This document shows, one piece after another, positions 29,532-38,684 of a stretch of DNA of 64,000 bases (positions are counted from its first letter, which is position 1; each line of letters begins with the position of its first letter). The notes below the pieces were generated by a model, which did not search any database, was not told where the DNA came from, and worked only from the letters and a program-made list of their open reading frames with translations. Source of the DNA: Gammaproteobacteria bacterium (GTDB lineage: Bacteria > Pseudomonadota > Gammaproteobacteria > Poriferisulfidales > Poriferisulfidaceae); NCBI GenBank assembly GCA_026706895.1, contig JAPOXW010000024.1, positions 1 to 64,000 of the forward strand, written 5' to 3'. The position numbers and the translations under genes are program-made.

Positions 29532-30469
29532 CCGAACTCCTGCAGTCGTGCGGTCTTGACGGCTGGCTCGATCTCGCCGCTCAGCGGTGGGACCATCCGG
29601 AGCACGGGGATTTCCCACGCTGGCAGGCAACCGTCCGTACCCTGCCCCAGCATCTGGCCCGGCATGTCGAATTGAACCTCGACCAGCCGGAGATCGGCGC
29701 ACCGGAAGAGTTGGATGCCGAACAGCAGGCCTGCCTCGCCTCCGGGCTTCGGGAACTCGTGCCTTGGCGCAAGGGCCCCTTCTCCGTGTTCGGCGTCTCC
29801 ATCGATGCGGAATGGCAGAGTTTCATGAAATGGAACCGTGTCCTTCCCCATATTTCCGATCTGCAGGGACGCCGGATCCTGGACGTAGGGAGCGGAAATG
29901 GCTACTACCTGCTGCGCATGGTCGGCCTGGGTGCCCGCCTTGCTCTGGGCGTGGATTCGAACTGGCTCGCGAACTGGCAGTTCGCCGCACTGACGCGTTT
30001 TCTGCCGCCCGAGTTTGCAGCCTCGATGATCCCAGCCCGGTTCGAGGACTTGCCCGAACGCCCGTTCGACAGCATCTTCTCGATGGGAGTGCTGCATCAC
30101 CGGCGAGATCCCCGGGAGCACTTGCAACGACTCCGCCGGTATCTGGAACCGGGCGGCGAACTGGTGCTCGAGACACTGGTCAGCGAGGAGGCCTCTGCAT
30201 CCGGCACGCTTTCGATTGACGGGCGCTACGCCAACATGCGCAATGTCTGGACCCTGCTGCATCCCGACCGTATCCTCCATCTGCTGGACGAAGCCGGCTT
30301 CCAGTCCCCACGTTGCGTGGACCGGACTGCCACCACGCTAGAGGAGCAGCGCACCACCGACTGGATGCCGTTCAATTCACTTCAGGAAGCACTGGACCCG
30401 GAGGATCCAGCTCGCACCGTCGAGGGACTCCCGGCCCCGGTGAGAGCGATTTTTGTAGCTTTCGCATAA
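29477..30469 (+). CDS. cmoB: tRNA U34 carboxymethyltransferase
   Basis: LVPWRKGPFSVFGVSIDAEWQSFMKWNRVLPHISDLQGRRILDVGSGNGYY; start ATG at 29477 in the 28982..30469 frame. Confidence 0.93.
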   Translation: MPPLHLHAGHTPERDAGLTELLQSCGLDGWLDLAAQRWDHPEHGDFPRWQATVRTLPQHLARHVELNLDQPEIGAPEELDAEQQACLASGLRELVPWRKGPFSVFGVSIDAEWQSFMKWNRVLPHISDLQGRRILDVGSGNGYYLLRMVGLGARLALGVDSNWLANWQFAALTRFLPPEFAASMIPARFEDLPERPFDSIFSMGVLHHRRDPREHLQRLRRYLEPGGELVLETLVSEEASASGTLSIDGRYANMRNVWTLLHPDRILHLLDEAGFQSPRCVDRTATTLEEQRTTDWMPFNSLQEALDPEDPARTVEGLPAPVRAIFVAFA

Positions 30470-30486
30470 TCGTAGAGAACAATCGC

Positions 30487-30511
30487 GGGAATTATGTAGA
30501 TAACTTGACAG
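30487..30511 (+). repeat. Left 25-bp terminal inverted repeat of the TnpB element
   Basis: Exact inverted match to 31860-31884. Confidence 0.9.
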
Positions 30512-30532
30512 TCCGAAACCAGGAATCATAAT
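30505..30532 (+). promoter_or_regulatory. Putative sigma70 promoter for tnpB
   Basis: TTGACA (30505-30510), 16-bp spacer, CATAAT (30527-30532); ATG at 30539 would be at or near the transcription start. Confidence 0.5.
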
Positions 30533-30538
30533 CACCCA

Positions 30539-31879
30539 ATGAAAGTCCACCGCGCCGTCCGTTACCGCCTGCATCCGGGTTCTGCAAGAAAGAATCAGCA
30601 ACTGCACGGCACCGCCGGAGCCTGCCGGTTCGTCTGGAACCACATGGTCGGAAAGCTCAGGGACGAATATGAAGCGTGGGGCATCTGCAACTTCTCCTAC
30701 ATGTCCACAAAGAATGTCCCGACGCCGGGGCTGGGGCGCACGTTCACGATTCTGAGGCGTCACAGTTACAAGTGGCTGCAGGGCTATTCGGCGTATATCG
30801 TCAAGAGTTCGCTGCAGCCCATCGAGAGGACTTACAAGGCATTCTTCAAGGACTTGGAGACGGGCAGAAAACTCAACCGCAAGCCGCCGCAGCTCCACGG
30901 CAGGTGGACGACCACGCCTTCGTTTCCGATCAACTATGAATCGGCAAAGGTATCGGGGGAAAGCCTGTACGTGCAGAAGGTCGGCTGGATGAAGCTGGCC
31001 GGTAGCAACCCGTACCCGGACGGCGAGTTCAAGTCCGGCACGGTCAAGTACGAATGCGGCAACTGGTACGCCTACCTGGTGTACGAAGTGGACACACAAG
31101 TCAGTCTCCCTCATTCCATCAAGGAAGTGGGCATCGACCGGAACATTGCCGAGGGCCGGCTGGCGGTACTGTCGGACGGGACGAAGCACGGCGGGCCTGA
31201 CTTGAAACGGAAAGTGGCCAAACGCAAACGGTATGAGCGGTCAATGGCGCGCAAGCGTGAAGTCTGGTGGAAGAATCAAAAGAATTTCTGCGGGCCGAAG
31301 CCTCAAGGCCGGCCGCGCTATCAACCCTCCAACCGGTATCTGCGAACCCAGATAAGACATCAGCGGGCTTGCGCGGCGGAACGCTTCGCCCGGAAGAACT
31401 GGGGGCACCACGTCAGCAAGGCCATCGCCTCCGAATACGATGTCGCCTACGTGGAAAAACTGAACATCCGGGGCATGACGAAATCCGCCAAGGGCACGAA
31501 AGAGAAGCCCGGCAGGCACGTGAAATCGAAATCCGGCCTGAACCGGAAGGTGCTGGCCAGCGCATGGGGCACGCTGGAGTTGTGCCTGAACTACAAGATG
31601 GAAGTACGCCATGTCGATCCGGCGTACACCAGCCAGACCTGCCACCAGTGCGGGCATGTCGACAAGGACAGCAGGAAACAGACGGACTTCAAGTGCACCG
31701 CTTGCGGGCACGCGGACGATGCGGACGTGAACGCCGCATTGAACATTTTGGCCTTCGGGAATGGGGCGGCTGGACGTGGAGGTGGTGACACCGGCGGGAA
31801 ATCCTGCCACAGTCGGCCTGGGAAGCGTCAAGAAATGGGATTGCCTGACAGGCGTGAGCCTGTCAAGTTATCTACATAA
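30539..31879 (+). CDS. tnpB: RNA-guided nuclease TnpB (IS200/IS605 family accessory protein)
   Basis: RuvC-like motifs GIDRN, VEKLNI, DADVNAALNIL and zinc ribbon CHQCGHVDKDSRKQTDFKCTACGH. Confidence 0.9.
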   Translation: MKVHRAVRYRLHPGSARKNQQLHGTAGACRFVWNHMVGKLRDEYEAWGICNFSYMSTKNVPTPGLGRTFTILRRHSYKWLQGYSAYIVKSSLQPIERTYKAFFKDLETGRKLNRKPPQLHGRWTTTPSFPINYESAKVSGESLYVQKVGWMKLAGSNPYPDGEFKSGTVKYECGNWYAYLVYEVDTQVSLPHSIKEVGIDRNIAEGRLAVLSDGTKHGGPDLKRKVAKRKRYERSMARKREVWWKNQKNFCGPKPQGRPRYQPSNRYLRTQIRHQRACAAERFARKNWGHHVSKAIASEYDVAYVEKLNIRGMTKSAKGTKEKPGRHVKSKSGLNRKVLASAWGTLELCLNYKMEVRHVDPAYTSQTCHQCGHVDKDSRKQTDFKCTACGHADDADVNAALNILAFGNGAAGRGGGDTGGKSCHSRPGKRQEMGLPDRREPVKLST

Positions 31880-31884
31880 TTCCC
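31860..31884 (-). repeat. Right 25-bp terminal inverted repeat of the TnpB element
   Basis: Exact inverted match to 30487-30511; overlaps the tnpB stop codon. Confidence 0.9.
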
Positions 31885-31961
31885 ACAGTCGCTATAATTG
31901 CTGCACTTTCACCCTTTATATCTACGTGTAGATCTTTTGGGTGCTCGCGAGGGATGGAAGC

Positions 31962-32804
31962 ATGTATTCCACGCTGATCGAAACGGCGCAATTGGCGGAC
32001 CTGCTGGGGACGCCGGGGCTTGTCGTGCTCGATTGTCGCTTCGACCTCAAGCGTCCGGATGCCGGCCGCGAGGCGTGGCGGGAAAGTCACATCCCAGACG
32101 CGCACTACGCGCATCTCGACGACGACATGGCCTCCGCACCCGACGAGGACAGTGGCCGGCACCCGCTACCCGCCATTGACGCATTTGCAGCCCGGCTTGG
32201 GGCTTGGGGCATCCAAGCGGATTCGCAGGTTGTGGTCTACGACGACGCGGGCGGCGCAATTGCCGGGCGAATGTGGTGGCTGCTGCGCTGGTCCGGGCAT
32301 TCGTCCGTTGCCCTGCTCAACGGCGGCTGGCCCAAGTGGACGCGCGAAGGTCGTCCGGTGTCGAACGATATGCCGCCTGAATCGGAAGTTTTTTATGCTG
32401 CCTCGCCGCAGGAAGACTTGTGGCTTACCACCGCGGCCGTGGTGGATGCCATGGGCCAGGATCAGGTCCAGGTCATTGACGCGCGTACGCCCGAACGTTT
32501 TTCCGGACAGCATGAACCGCTCGATGCCGTGGGCGGGCACATTCCCGGCTCTCAGAACCTGCCATTTCAGGAAAACCTCGACGAAAACGGATGCTTCAAG
32601 TCGCCGGAAGCCCTGCGCCAGCGGTTTGAATCGCTGGCCGACGATCCGCGGCCCGTCTGTCACTCCTGCGGTTCCGGCGTCACCGCCTGTCACAACCTGC
32701 TGGCCATGGCGCACGCCGGGCTGGAACCAGGGCAACTATATGTCGGCTCCTGGAGCGAATGGATTCGGGACCCTGCACGTCCCATCGCCACCGGAAATAC
32801 CTAA
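31962..32804 (+). CDS. Two-domain rhodanese (thiosulfate/3-mercaptopyruvate sulfurtransferase)
   Basis: VVYDDAGGAIAGRMWWLLRWSGHSSVALLNGGWPKW; active-site CHSCGSGVTAC; GSWSEW. Confidence 0.92.
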   Translation: MYSTLIETAQLADLLGTPGLVVLDCRFDLKRPDAGREAWRESHIPDAHYAHLDDDMASAPDEDSGRHPLPAIDAFAARLGAWGIQADSQVVVYDDAGGAIAGRMWWLLRWSGHSSVALLNGGWPKWTREGRPVSNDMPPESEVFYAASPQEDLWLTTAAVVDAMGQDQVQVIDARTPERFSGQHEPLDAVGGHIPGSQNLPFQENLDENGCFKSPEALRQRFESLADDPRPVCHSCGSGVTACHNLLAMAHAGLEPGQLYVGSWSEWIRDPARPIATGNT

Positions 32805-32817
32805 CACGGGAGATCCT

Positions 32818-33396
32818 ATGTACGCCAAACCCCTCTACTGTCCGCAGTGCGGCGCCGGAAGCCTCGAATACCGGATTCCGCCCGGCGACACCAAGCGCCG
32901 GAACCTATGCGGACGCTGTGGCTACATCATCTACCAGAATCCGTTGATGGTCGCCGGTGCCATCCTGGAGTGGGAAGGAAAAATCCTGTTGTGCAAACGC
33001 GCCATCAAGCCCAAGTTCGGGCTGTGGACGCTTCCCGCAGGCTTCATGGAGAACCATGAGACGGTCGAGGAATGCGCTCGCCGCGAGTGCATGGAGGAAG
33101 CCAACGCGGAAATCGAAGACATCCAGTTGTTCTCCCTATACAGCCTCCCGCATATTTCGCAAATCTACGCGATGTATTACGGGACGCTGGCCGGCGGCAA
33201 AACGGAGCCCGGCCCGGAATCTTCCAGAACCGAACTGATTGCACCGGAAGACATCCCTTGGGATGCCATCGCCTTCGACGTCATCCGGGCGAATCTTGAA
33301 CTTTATCTCGAACATGGTCCCGGTAATGGCCGGGTGCACACGGGGACCATTGCGCCCCATCCAGGAGCCGGAGCCCAGGCCGAGAACAGCGCATGA
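32818..33396 (+). CDS. NUDIX hydrolase with N-terminal zinc ribbon
   Basis: CPQCGAGSLEYRIPPGDTKRRNLCGRCGYIIYQNP; Nudix box GFMENHETVEECARRECMEEANAEIED. Confidence 0.92.
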   Translation: MYAKPLYCPQCGAGSLEYRIPPGDTKRRNLCGRCGYIIYQNPLMVAGAILEWEGKILLCKRAIKPKFGLWTLPAGFMENHETVEECARRECMEEANAEIEDIQLFSLYSLPHISQIYAMYYGTLAGGKTEPGPESSRTELIAPEDIPWDAIAFDVIRANLELYLEHGPGNGRVHTGTIAPHPGAGAQAENSA

Positions 33397-33797
33397 GCGC
33401 ACGTCGCCTGCTCGCCATCATCGAGCTAGGCGGCTATCCCGACTTCACGCCGTTGTACCGGCAACTGGGTTTCTCGGTCGAGGTCTGCGCGTCTATGCGC
33501 AAGGCACTGGCCAGCATCAAGCGACAGCCTCCCGACGTTATCGTCTGCGAATTCAATTTCCAATCCGACTTTCGCGACCGCACCAGCAGCCTGGAGTCGA
33601 TGATCGCGCTGGTTCAAAGGACCCCCGGAATCCAGACCCTGGTCATCATGGAGCCCGAGCACCGGAAACAATTCGGGCGGATCAAGGGACATTACGACTT
33701 TCATGCAGCACTGGAATTGCCCGTAACCGAGGCTCAGATGGAGCAAGCGCTCGGCACTGAGCCCCACACCTCATCCCAGAGGGAAAGCGTCCGATGA
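33393..33797 (+). CDS. Receiver-like hypothetical protein
   Basis: LLAIIELGGYPDFTPLYRQLGFSVEVCASMRKALASIKRQPPDVIVCEFNF resembles a degenerate response-regulator receiver; starts overlap the Nudix stop. Confidence 0.6.
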   Translation: MSARRLLAIIELGGYPDFTPLYRQLGFSVEVCASMRKALASIKRQPPDVIVCEFNFQSDFRDRTSSLESMIALVQRTPGIQTLVIMEPEHRKQFGRIKGHYDFHAALELPVTEAQMEQALGTEPHTSSQRESVR

Positions 33798-34576
33798 TCA
33801 AGGCCCCTGCCCTGACTTTCCTGACAGTTACATCTTGGGTTCTCCCGGCAAGCATCGCGAGTGCTCAATCCATTGAAGCGGCACGCGCCGCTCTTGATGA
33901 AGGCCGGTTTATAGAAGCGACCGAACTCGCCGAATCCCTCGAAACCTCCGAAGGTTATGCTATCGCGGCCCGATCCCTGGCGATCCACGGTTATCACTTC
34001 GCAAAGGATGATGAAAAGCAGGCCCTGTTCGAGCGCGCAACGAAATTGGCGAGAGAAGCCGTTCGATTGGACCCACAGAATCCGGATGCTCACCTGCAAT
34101 TGGCGCATGCTCTCGGGAGATACACTCAAACTGTTGATCTTTCAGAAGCATTTAGCAAAGGCTATCCGAAACAAGTCCGTAACGAACTTGAGGAAGCGCT
34201 CCGCCTAAAACCGGATATGGCGGCCGCCCATTTCAGCCTGGGCTCCTGGCATACGGAAGCCCGCCACGGTGGAGGAGTCATGGCCGGCATCCTCTATGGT
34301 GCCAGCGCAAAGGAAGCGCTGATACACTTTGAACGAGCACTCGAACTTGCGCCTGACGACAAGCCTACGCTTTACCTATCCGCGCAGGGGCTCCTGTTGC
34401 TTGATCGCAACTCAAACTACGAGCGGGCACGCGACCTGCTCACTCGGGCGGTCAAGGCACCGTCAAAGAATGCCTACGACCGCATCAAGCATGAGTCGGC
34501 GGTCAAGCTCTTGGAAGACCTTGAGGCCCATCCACCGGAACCACCGCGACATCCGGGACAGCTCGGCCAGCCATGA
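33794..34576 (+). CDS. TPR-repeat protein with signal peptide
   Basis: N-terminal hydrophobic leader; repeated TPR-like ARAALDEGRFIEATELAESL / ATKLAREAVRLDPQNPDAHLQLAHALGRY. Confidence 0.7.
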   Translation: MIKAPALTFLTVTSWVLPASIASAQSIEAARAALDEGRFIEATELAESLETSEGYAIAARSLAIHGYHFAKDDEKQALFERATKLAREAVRLDPQNPDAHLQLAHALGRYTQTVDLSEAFSKGYPKQVRNELEEALRLKPDMAAAHFSLGSWHTEARHGGGVMAGILYGASAKEALIHFERALELAPDDKPTLYLSAQGLLLLDRNSNYERARDLLTRAVKAPSKNAYDRIKHESAVKLLEDLEAHPPEPPRHPGQLGQP

Positions 34577-34851
34577 TTCGGTACGAACAGCGGGTTCCAC
34601 CTGGAAAACTCGAAGTCTGGGCAGTGGAGGACTGGCCGGAGTGGAACGCCCCGGTCGGGCGAACCGCGAGAAAGGCGGTCACGTACGAGGAATATGTGTT
34701 GTTCGACGGTCGCCTGAAGATTCACGCCGAGGGGCAACCCTCCATCGAGTTGCGCGGCGGCGACTGGTTTGCCCTGGAACCCGGCGCAGTTTGCGAGATT
34801 GAGGTCCTAGAACCGGTCAGCGGGTTCCGTCAGGTCGGCGACTTGGGCTGA
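34573..34851 (+). CDS. Small cupin-like protein
   Basis: VLFDGRLKIHAEGQPSIELRGGDWFALEPGAVCEIEV. Confidence 0.55.
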   Translation: MIRYEQRVPPGKLEVWAVEDWPEWNAPVGRTARKAVTYEEYVLFDGRLKIHAEGQPSIELRGGDWFALEPGAVCEIEVLEPVSGFRQVGDLG

Positions 34852-35159
34852 ACCTTCGAGCCACCGCGACACGGCGGGCTGTCCGGCACGTCCGGCTTGG
34901 CCTGCCATTCTTCTTCGCTCAGGGTGTGCAGAGCCAATGCATGCACCTGCCCGGCCAGTTCTTCGGCCAGGATCCGGTTTACCCGCCGGTGCCGGTTCAC
35001 CAGCGACTGCCCGGAGAACTCCGCCGCGACCACCGTCACCTTGAAATGCGATTGCGCTCCTGGCGGAACATTGTGCATGTGGCTTTCATCCTCTACATTC
35101 AGGTACGCCGGTGCCAGTTGCGCCTGCAACTTGTCCGCAATGTTCTGCCGCATGTCCAT
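34830..35159 (-). CDS. BolA family protein
   Basis: VEDESHMHNVPPGAQSHFKVTVVAAEFSGQSLVNRHRRVNRILAEEL...VHALALHTLSEEEW. Confidence 0.92.
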   Translation of the reverse strand: MDMRQNIADKLQAQLAPAYLNVEDESHMHNVPPGAQSHFKVTVVAAEFSGQSLVNRHRRVNRILAEELAGQVHALALHTLSEEEWQAKPDVPDSPPCRGGSKVQPKSPT

Positions 35160-35177
35160 AGGGGGATTGTCTCTTAA

Positions 35178-35212
35178 AAGAAAAAGGGAAGGAAGCCGGG
35201 CCTCTTCCCAAG
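35178..35212 (-). terminator. Putative terminator downstream of aprA
   Basis: Minus strand GGAAGAGGCCCGGCTTCC...CTTTTTCTTTT hairpin plus T-rich tract. Confidence 0.5.
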
Positions 35213-35221
35213 CGTAAAACG

Positions 35222-37189
35222 TCAGCAGTCACTGCCAGGGCGGGACATTCCGGCCGGCTCGTCCTCAGACACCTTGATCAATTGCACATACGGGACTTTT
35301 CGCAGGGACCACTCCCCGGTGTGCCGATCAAACTTCGAGTTGACGAAACACTTCCAGTTTTCATCGTCGATGTCCATGTAGTCCGCCCGGTAGTAATAGC
35401 CCGGATAGCGGGTCTCCTCACGGAACTGGATGTGCTTCATGTGCGCGAACGCCGCGATCAGGCGGTGGTAGTTCTCCCAGGCCCGCAGAAGCTCGTGCAA
35501 GTCCTTCGCCCGCATCTTCAACGAGTCTTCACGCAACATCTCCAGCTTCTTCTCGGCCAGTTCCAGCATGACCCTGTTGGTCTGGTACATAGTTGAGACT
35601 CCGGCCACGTATTCGTCCATGATTTTCTGCAGGCGGAACTGGAACATCTTCGGCGTGATGTAGTTCGGGTTGACGTCGATCGCCGTGGTATCGTCCTTGT
35701 ATTCGAGGAAGTTGCGCACCGGACGGTAGATCTCTTCCACGATGTCCTCCACCGGGCATCCCAGTTCGGGCTTGAGATCCGGGTGGTCAAGCACGTACTG
35801 CACCATGGCCTTGGCCGCAATTCGTCCCTCGGAATGTGAGCCGCTGGAGAATTTGTGCCCGGAAGCACCCACGCCGTCCCCGGCGGTGAACAGGCCCGCC
35901 ACGGTGGTCATTCGGTTGTAGCCCCAGTGGTAATGGTCGGGGGTTCCCGGGATATCCTCGGGACCGGACACCCAGATGCCGGCGCAGCCGGCATGCGAGC
36001 CCAGCAAATAGGGTTCGGTCGGCATGATCTCGGACATCTCCTTGTCCGGTTCGATGTTCTCGCCAGCCCAGACGCCGCACTGGGCGATGGTCATGTCGAG
36101 GAAATCCTCCCAAGCCTCGGCCTCAAGATGCTTGATCTCCTCCGGCGTCATGTTCGCCGCCAACTGCGCCATCGCGGAAGGAGTATCAATGAAGATCGGG
36201 CCGCGGCCTTCCTTCAACTCCTTCATCATCATGTGATTGCGCAGGCAGGTCCCGATTTTGGGGCCCTTGGCGTAGGCGTCGTAACCGTAAATCTTAAGAT
36301 CCTCGACGTTCTTGGCCTGGTAATTCTCGCCGAGCGCATTCATGGACTTGGCCTTGAACAACAGGAACCAGGCGCCCACCGGACCGTAGCCGTCCTTGAA
36401 GCGGGCGGGCACGAAGCGGTTCTCCATCATGGTCAGCTCCGCACCGCATTCGGCCGCGATCGAGTAAGTGGAGCCGGCGTTCCACACCGGGTACCACGCC
36501 CGTCCGGTGCCCTCGCCCACGGAACGCGGACGGAACACGTTGACGGCGCCGCCGCAGGCCAGCAGACAGCACTTGAAGCGGTAGACGACGAGACGGTTCT
36601 CGCGCACGCTGAAGCCTGCCGCGCCGGCCACCCGGTTCGGATCGTCCTTGTCGGTGATCAGGCGCACGATGAAAACGTGCTCCTCGATGTTCTCGGCGCC
36701 CAGGGCCTTCCTGGCGGCCTCAGCCACGATCCACTTGTAGGACTCGCCGTTGATCATGATCTGCCAACGTCCGGTGCGAACCGGCTTGCCGCCGTCGACC
36801 AGCGGCTTGCCTTCGTCCCCGCGCTGCTTCCAGATCGGAAGGCCCCATTTCTCGAAGTTGTACACCGAGTCGTCGACGTGCCGACCGACGTCGTATACGA
36901 GATCCTCGCGCACGATGCCCATCAGATCGCCACGAACGTAGCGGACATAGTCCGACGGGTCGTTCTCGCCCATGTAGGTGTTGATTGCGGACAGGCCCTG
37001 CGCGACGGCGCCGGAGCGACTGATTGCCGCCTTGTCGACCAGTTTGACCTTGAGGTCAGTCCCTTCTTCGCGGGCCTTTTCCACCCAGCGTGATATCTCG
37101 AATGCCGCGCCACAGCAAGCCATGCCGCCACCGATGATGAGAATGTCGACCTCTTCTTCTACGATTTCAGGGTTTCCAAACTCTCCCAT
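35222..37189 (-). CDS. aprA: Adenylylsulfate (APS) reductase alpha subunit
   Basis: VDILIIGGGMACCGAAFEI; GAVAQGLSAINTYMGENDPSDYVRYVRGDLMGIVREDLVYD; adjacent to aprB. Confidence 0.97.
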   Translation of the reverse strand: MGEFGNPEIVEEEVDILIIGGGMACCGAAFEISRWVEKAREEGTDLKVKLVDKAAISRSGAVAQGLSAINTYMGENDPSDYVRYVRGDLMGIVREDLVYDVGRHVDDSVYNFEKWGLPIWKQRGDEGKPLVDGGKPVRTGRWQIMINGESYKWIVAEAARKALGAENIEEHVFIVRLITDKDDPNRVAGAAGFSVRENRLVVYRFKCCLLACGGAVNVFRPRSVGEGTGRAWYPVWNAGSTYSIAAECGAELTMMENRFVPARFKDGYGPVGAWFLLFKAKSMNALGENYQAKNVEDLKIYGYDAYAKGPKIGTCLRNHMMMKELKEGRGPIFIDTPSAMAQLAANMTPEEIKHLEAEAWEDFLDMTIAQCGVWAGENIEPDKEMSEIMPTEPYLLGSHAGCAGIWVSGPEDIPGTPDHYHWGYNRMTTVAGLFTAGDGVGASGHKFSSGSHSEGRIAAKAMVQYVLDHPDLKPELGCPVEDIVEEIYRPVRNFLEYKDDTTAIDVNPNYITPKMFQFRLQKIMDEYVAGVSTMYQTNRVMLELAEKKLEMLREDSLKMRAKDLHELLRAWENYHRLIAAFAHMKHIQFREETRYPGYYYRADYMDIDDENWKCFVNSKFDRHTGEWSLRKVPYVQLIKVSEDEPAGMSRPGSDC

Positions 37190-37204
37190 GATCCTGCAAT
37201 CCGA

Positions 37205-37672
37205 TCAGCTGGCCACGAACTGCGACATGTCGCAACTGTGCGTCCTTTTAGTGAACAGCGTGCCGTGGTCCTTGCCTTCCGATATCACCGCCTCGTTCTC
37301 ACCGCCGTACGGGTCAGCCGAACCTTCCGGCGTCGTGCGGACCGGGAACTTGAAGCGCTTCGTGGTGCCATTGCGGAACTTGATGGTCCACAGGATGGAA
37401 TCGGTCCCGCGCAGTGGCTGCACCGAAGCGCCCAGCGGGACGACATCCGCATAGTGGCGGCATTCGATCGCCTGTTGCGGGCAGATCTTGACGCAGGCGT
37501 AGCACTCCCAGCACTGTTCGGGCTCCTGGTTGTATGCCTTCATGGCATGGCCGATCTTGGAACCGTCCTTGTCCAGATACATCAGGTCGTGGGGGCAGAT
37601 GTACATGCAGGCCGGCTTCTCCTGGCTCTGGCATCCATCGCATTTGTCGGTGCGTACGAAAGTCGGCATCAA
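37205..37672 (-). CDS. aprB: Adenylylsulfate (APS) reductase beta subunit
   Basis: MPTFVRTDKCDGCQSQEKPACMYICPHDLMYLD...CWECYACVKICPQQAIECRHYADVVPLGASV. Confidence 0.97.
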   Translation of the reverse strand: MMPTFVRTDKCDGCQSQEKPACMYICPHDLMYLDKDGSKIGHAMKAYNQEPEQCWECYACVKICPQQAIECRHYADVVPLGASVQPLRGTDSILWTIKFRNGTTKRFKFPVRTTPEGSADPYGGENEAVISEGKDHGTLFTKRTHSCDMSQFVAS

Positions 37673-37807
37673 TTATCCCTTGGCTGGCTGTCCCGTTGAC
37701 GTCTCGCCAACTTGAAAATCTAATGTGTCAAATCAATCAAGGTTTTGTGATTACAGTTCTTGTTCGCCCGCAAGAATCTTTGTGCGGGTAATTCAGCCTC
37801 TTTACGA

Positions 37808-38650
37808 TCAGTTGAACATCTCGTCCAGGGTGTCGAACAAGTCTTCTTCTTCGACCGCGCTTTCGCCTTCATCCGCAGGCTGGTCAGATCCGTCCTCTGA
37901 TTCTTCCTCGGCCTCGCTTTCAAGCATCTCGCCCAAATCATCGAAGACGCCATCTTCTTCGGCTTCGCTCCGATGCCCGGCCAATTGCTGGGCACGCTCG
38001 GTCTCAAACTCCGCGATGTCTTTCAGCGCACCGCGCGCGAAGTGGAAATCCACACCATCGCGCAGCGGGATCTTGGTCGTATTTCCCTTCTCCAGCCTCT
38101 TGCGCAAGACATTCCGCCAGTATTCGTCTGGAATGTCGGCGAAGGCGCCCGGCATCTCCTGGCGCTTGATCTGCCCCGTGACCCGAACCATCTTCTGCCC
38201 GAACAGGAACCGCTTCTTATGTTCTTTCTCGTCGACCTTCAATCCCGCCAGCTTGATCCGGTAGCGGATGTTCGGACAGGACTTGAGCCCGAACGCGCGA
38301 TCCTTCTCGACGCCCTCGCTGACGCACTGCGGGCGGACGTAGTACAGGTAGCCCCGCTCCAACCGGATGTCTATCGCTTCGATCGAGTTGCGCAGGGCTG
38401 CCTCGCGTTCAACCCGCATCCGCGACTGATATTCCTGGTCCTGCCGGTCCACATACTCTTCGGTGTACGCGCGGTATTTCTTCTTCCCTTCGCCGGCCGG
38501 CTTCGAGCACAGAAGCGTAACCTGTTCGGTCGTGAAACCCTTGTCCAGATAGAATTGAATGTCGTCCCGGGAACATTCCGCCCATACCAAGGGGGCGGAA
38601 AACAGGAGCAGAAAAGCTGCCGTACGGGCAATCATGGGGATTTTCGACAT
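37808..38650 (-). CDS. Hypothetical secreted protein with acidic C-terminus
   Basis: Signal peptide MIARTAAFLLLFSAPLVWA; C-terminal EEESEDGSDQPADEGESAVEEEDLFDTLDEMFN. Confidence 0.6.
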   Translation of the reverse strand: MSKIPMIARTAAFLLLFSAPLVWAECSRDDIQFYLDKGFTTEQVTLLCSKPAGEGKKKYRAYTEEYVDRQDQEYQSRMRVEREAALRNSIEAIDIRLERGYLYYVRPQCVSEGVEKDRAFGLKSCPNIRYRIKLAGLKVDEKEHKKRFLFGQKMVRVTGQIKRQEMPGAFADIPDEYWRNVLRKRLEKGNTTKIPLRDGVDFHFARGALKDIAEFETERAQQLAGHRSEAEEDGVFDDLGEMLESEAEEESEDGSDQPADEGESAVEEEDLFDTLDEMFN

Positions 38651-38684
38651 GGGGCGTTCACCGCAAAATCCCTATTTTACAGGC

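Larger units (their letters stand above)
30487..31884. mobile_element. Solitary TnpB-encoding element bounded by perfect 25-bp inverted repeats
   Basis: GGGAATTATGTAGATAACTTGACAG at 30487-30511 and its exact reverse complement CTGTCAAGTTATCTACATAATTCCC at 31860-31884; tnpB fills the interior. Confidence 0.75.

Noticed and set aside
30487-31884. Complete autonomous IS200/IS605 element
   Set aside because: No TnpA (HUH Y1 transposase) ORF on either strand nearby; only tnpB is present.
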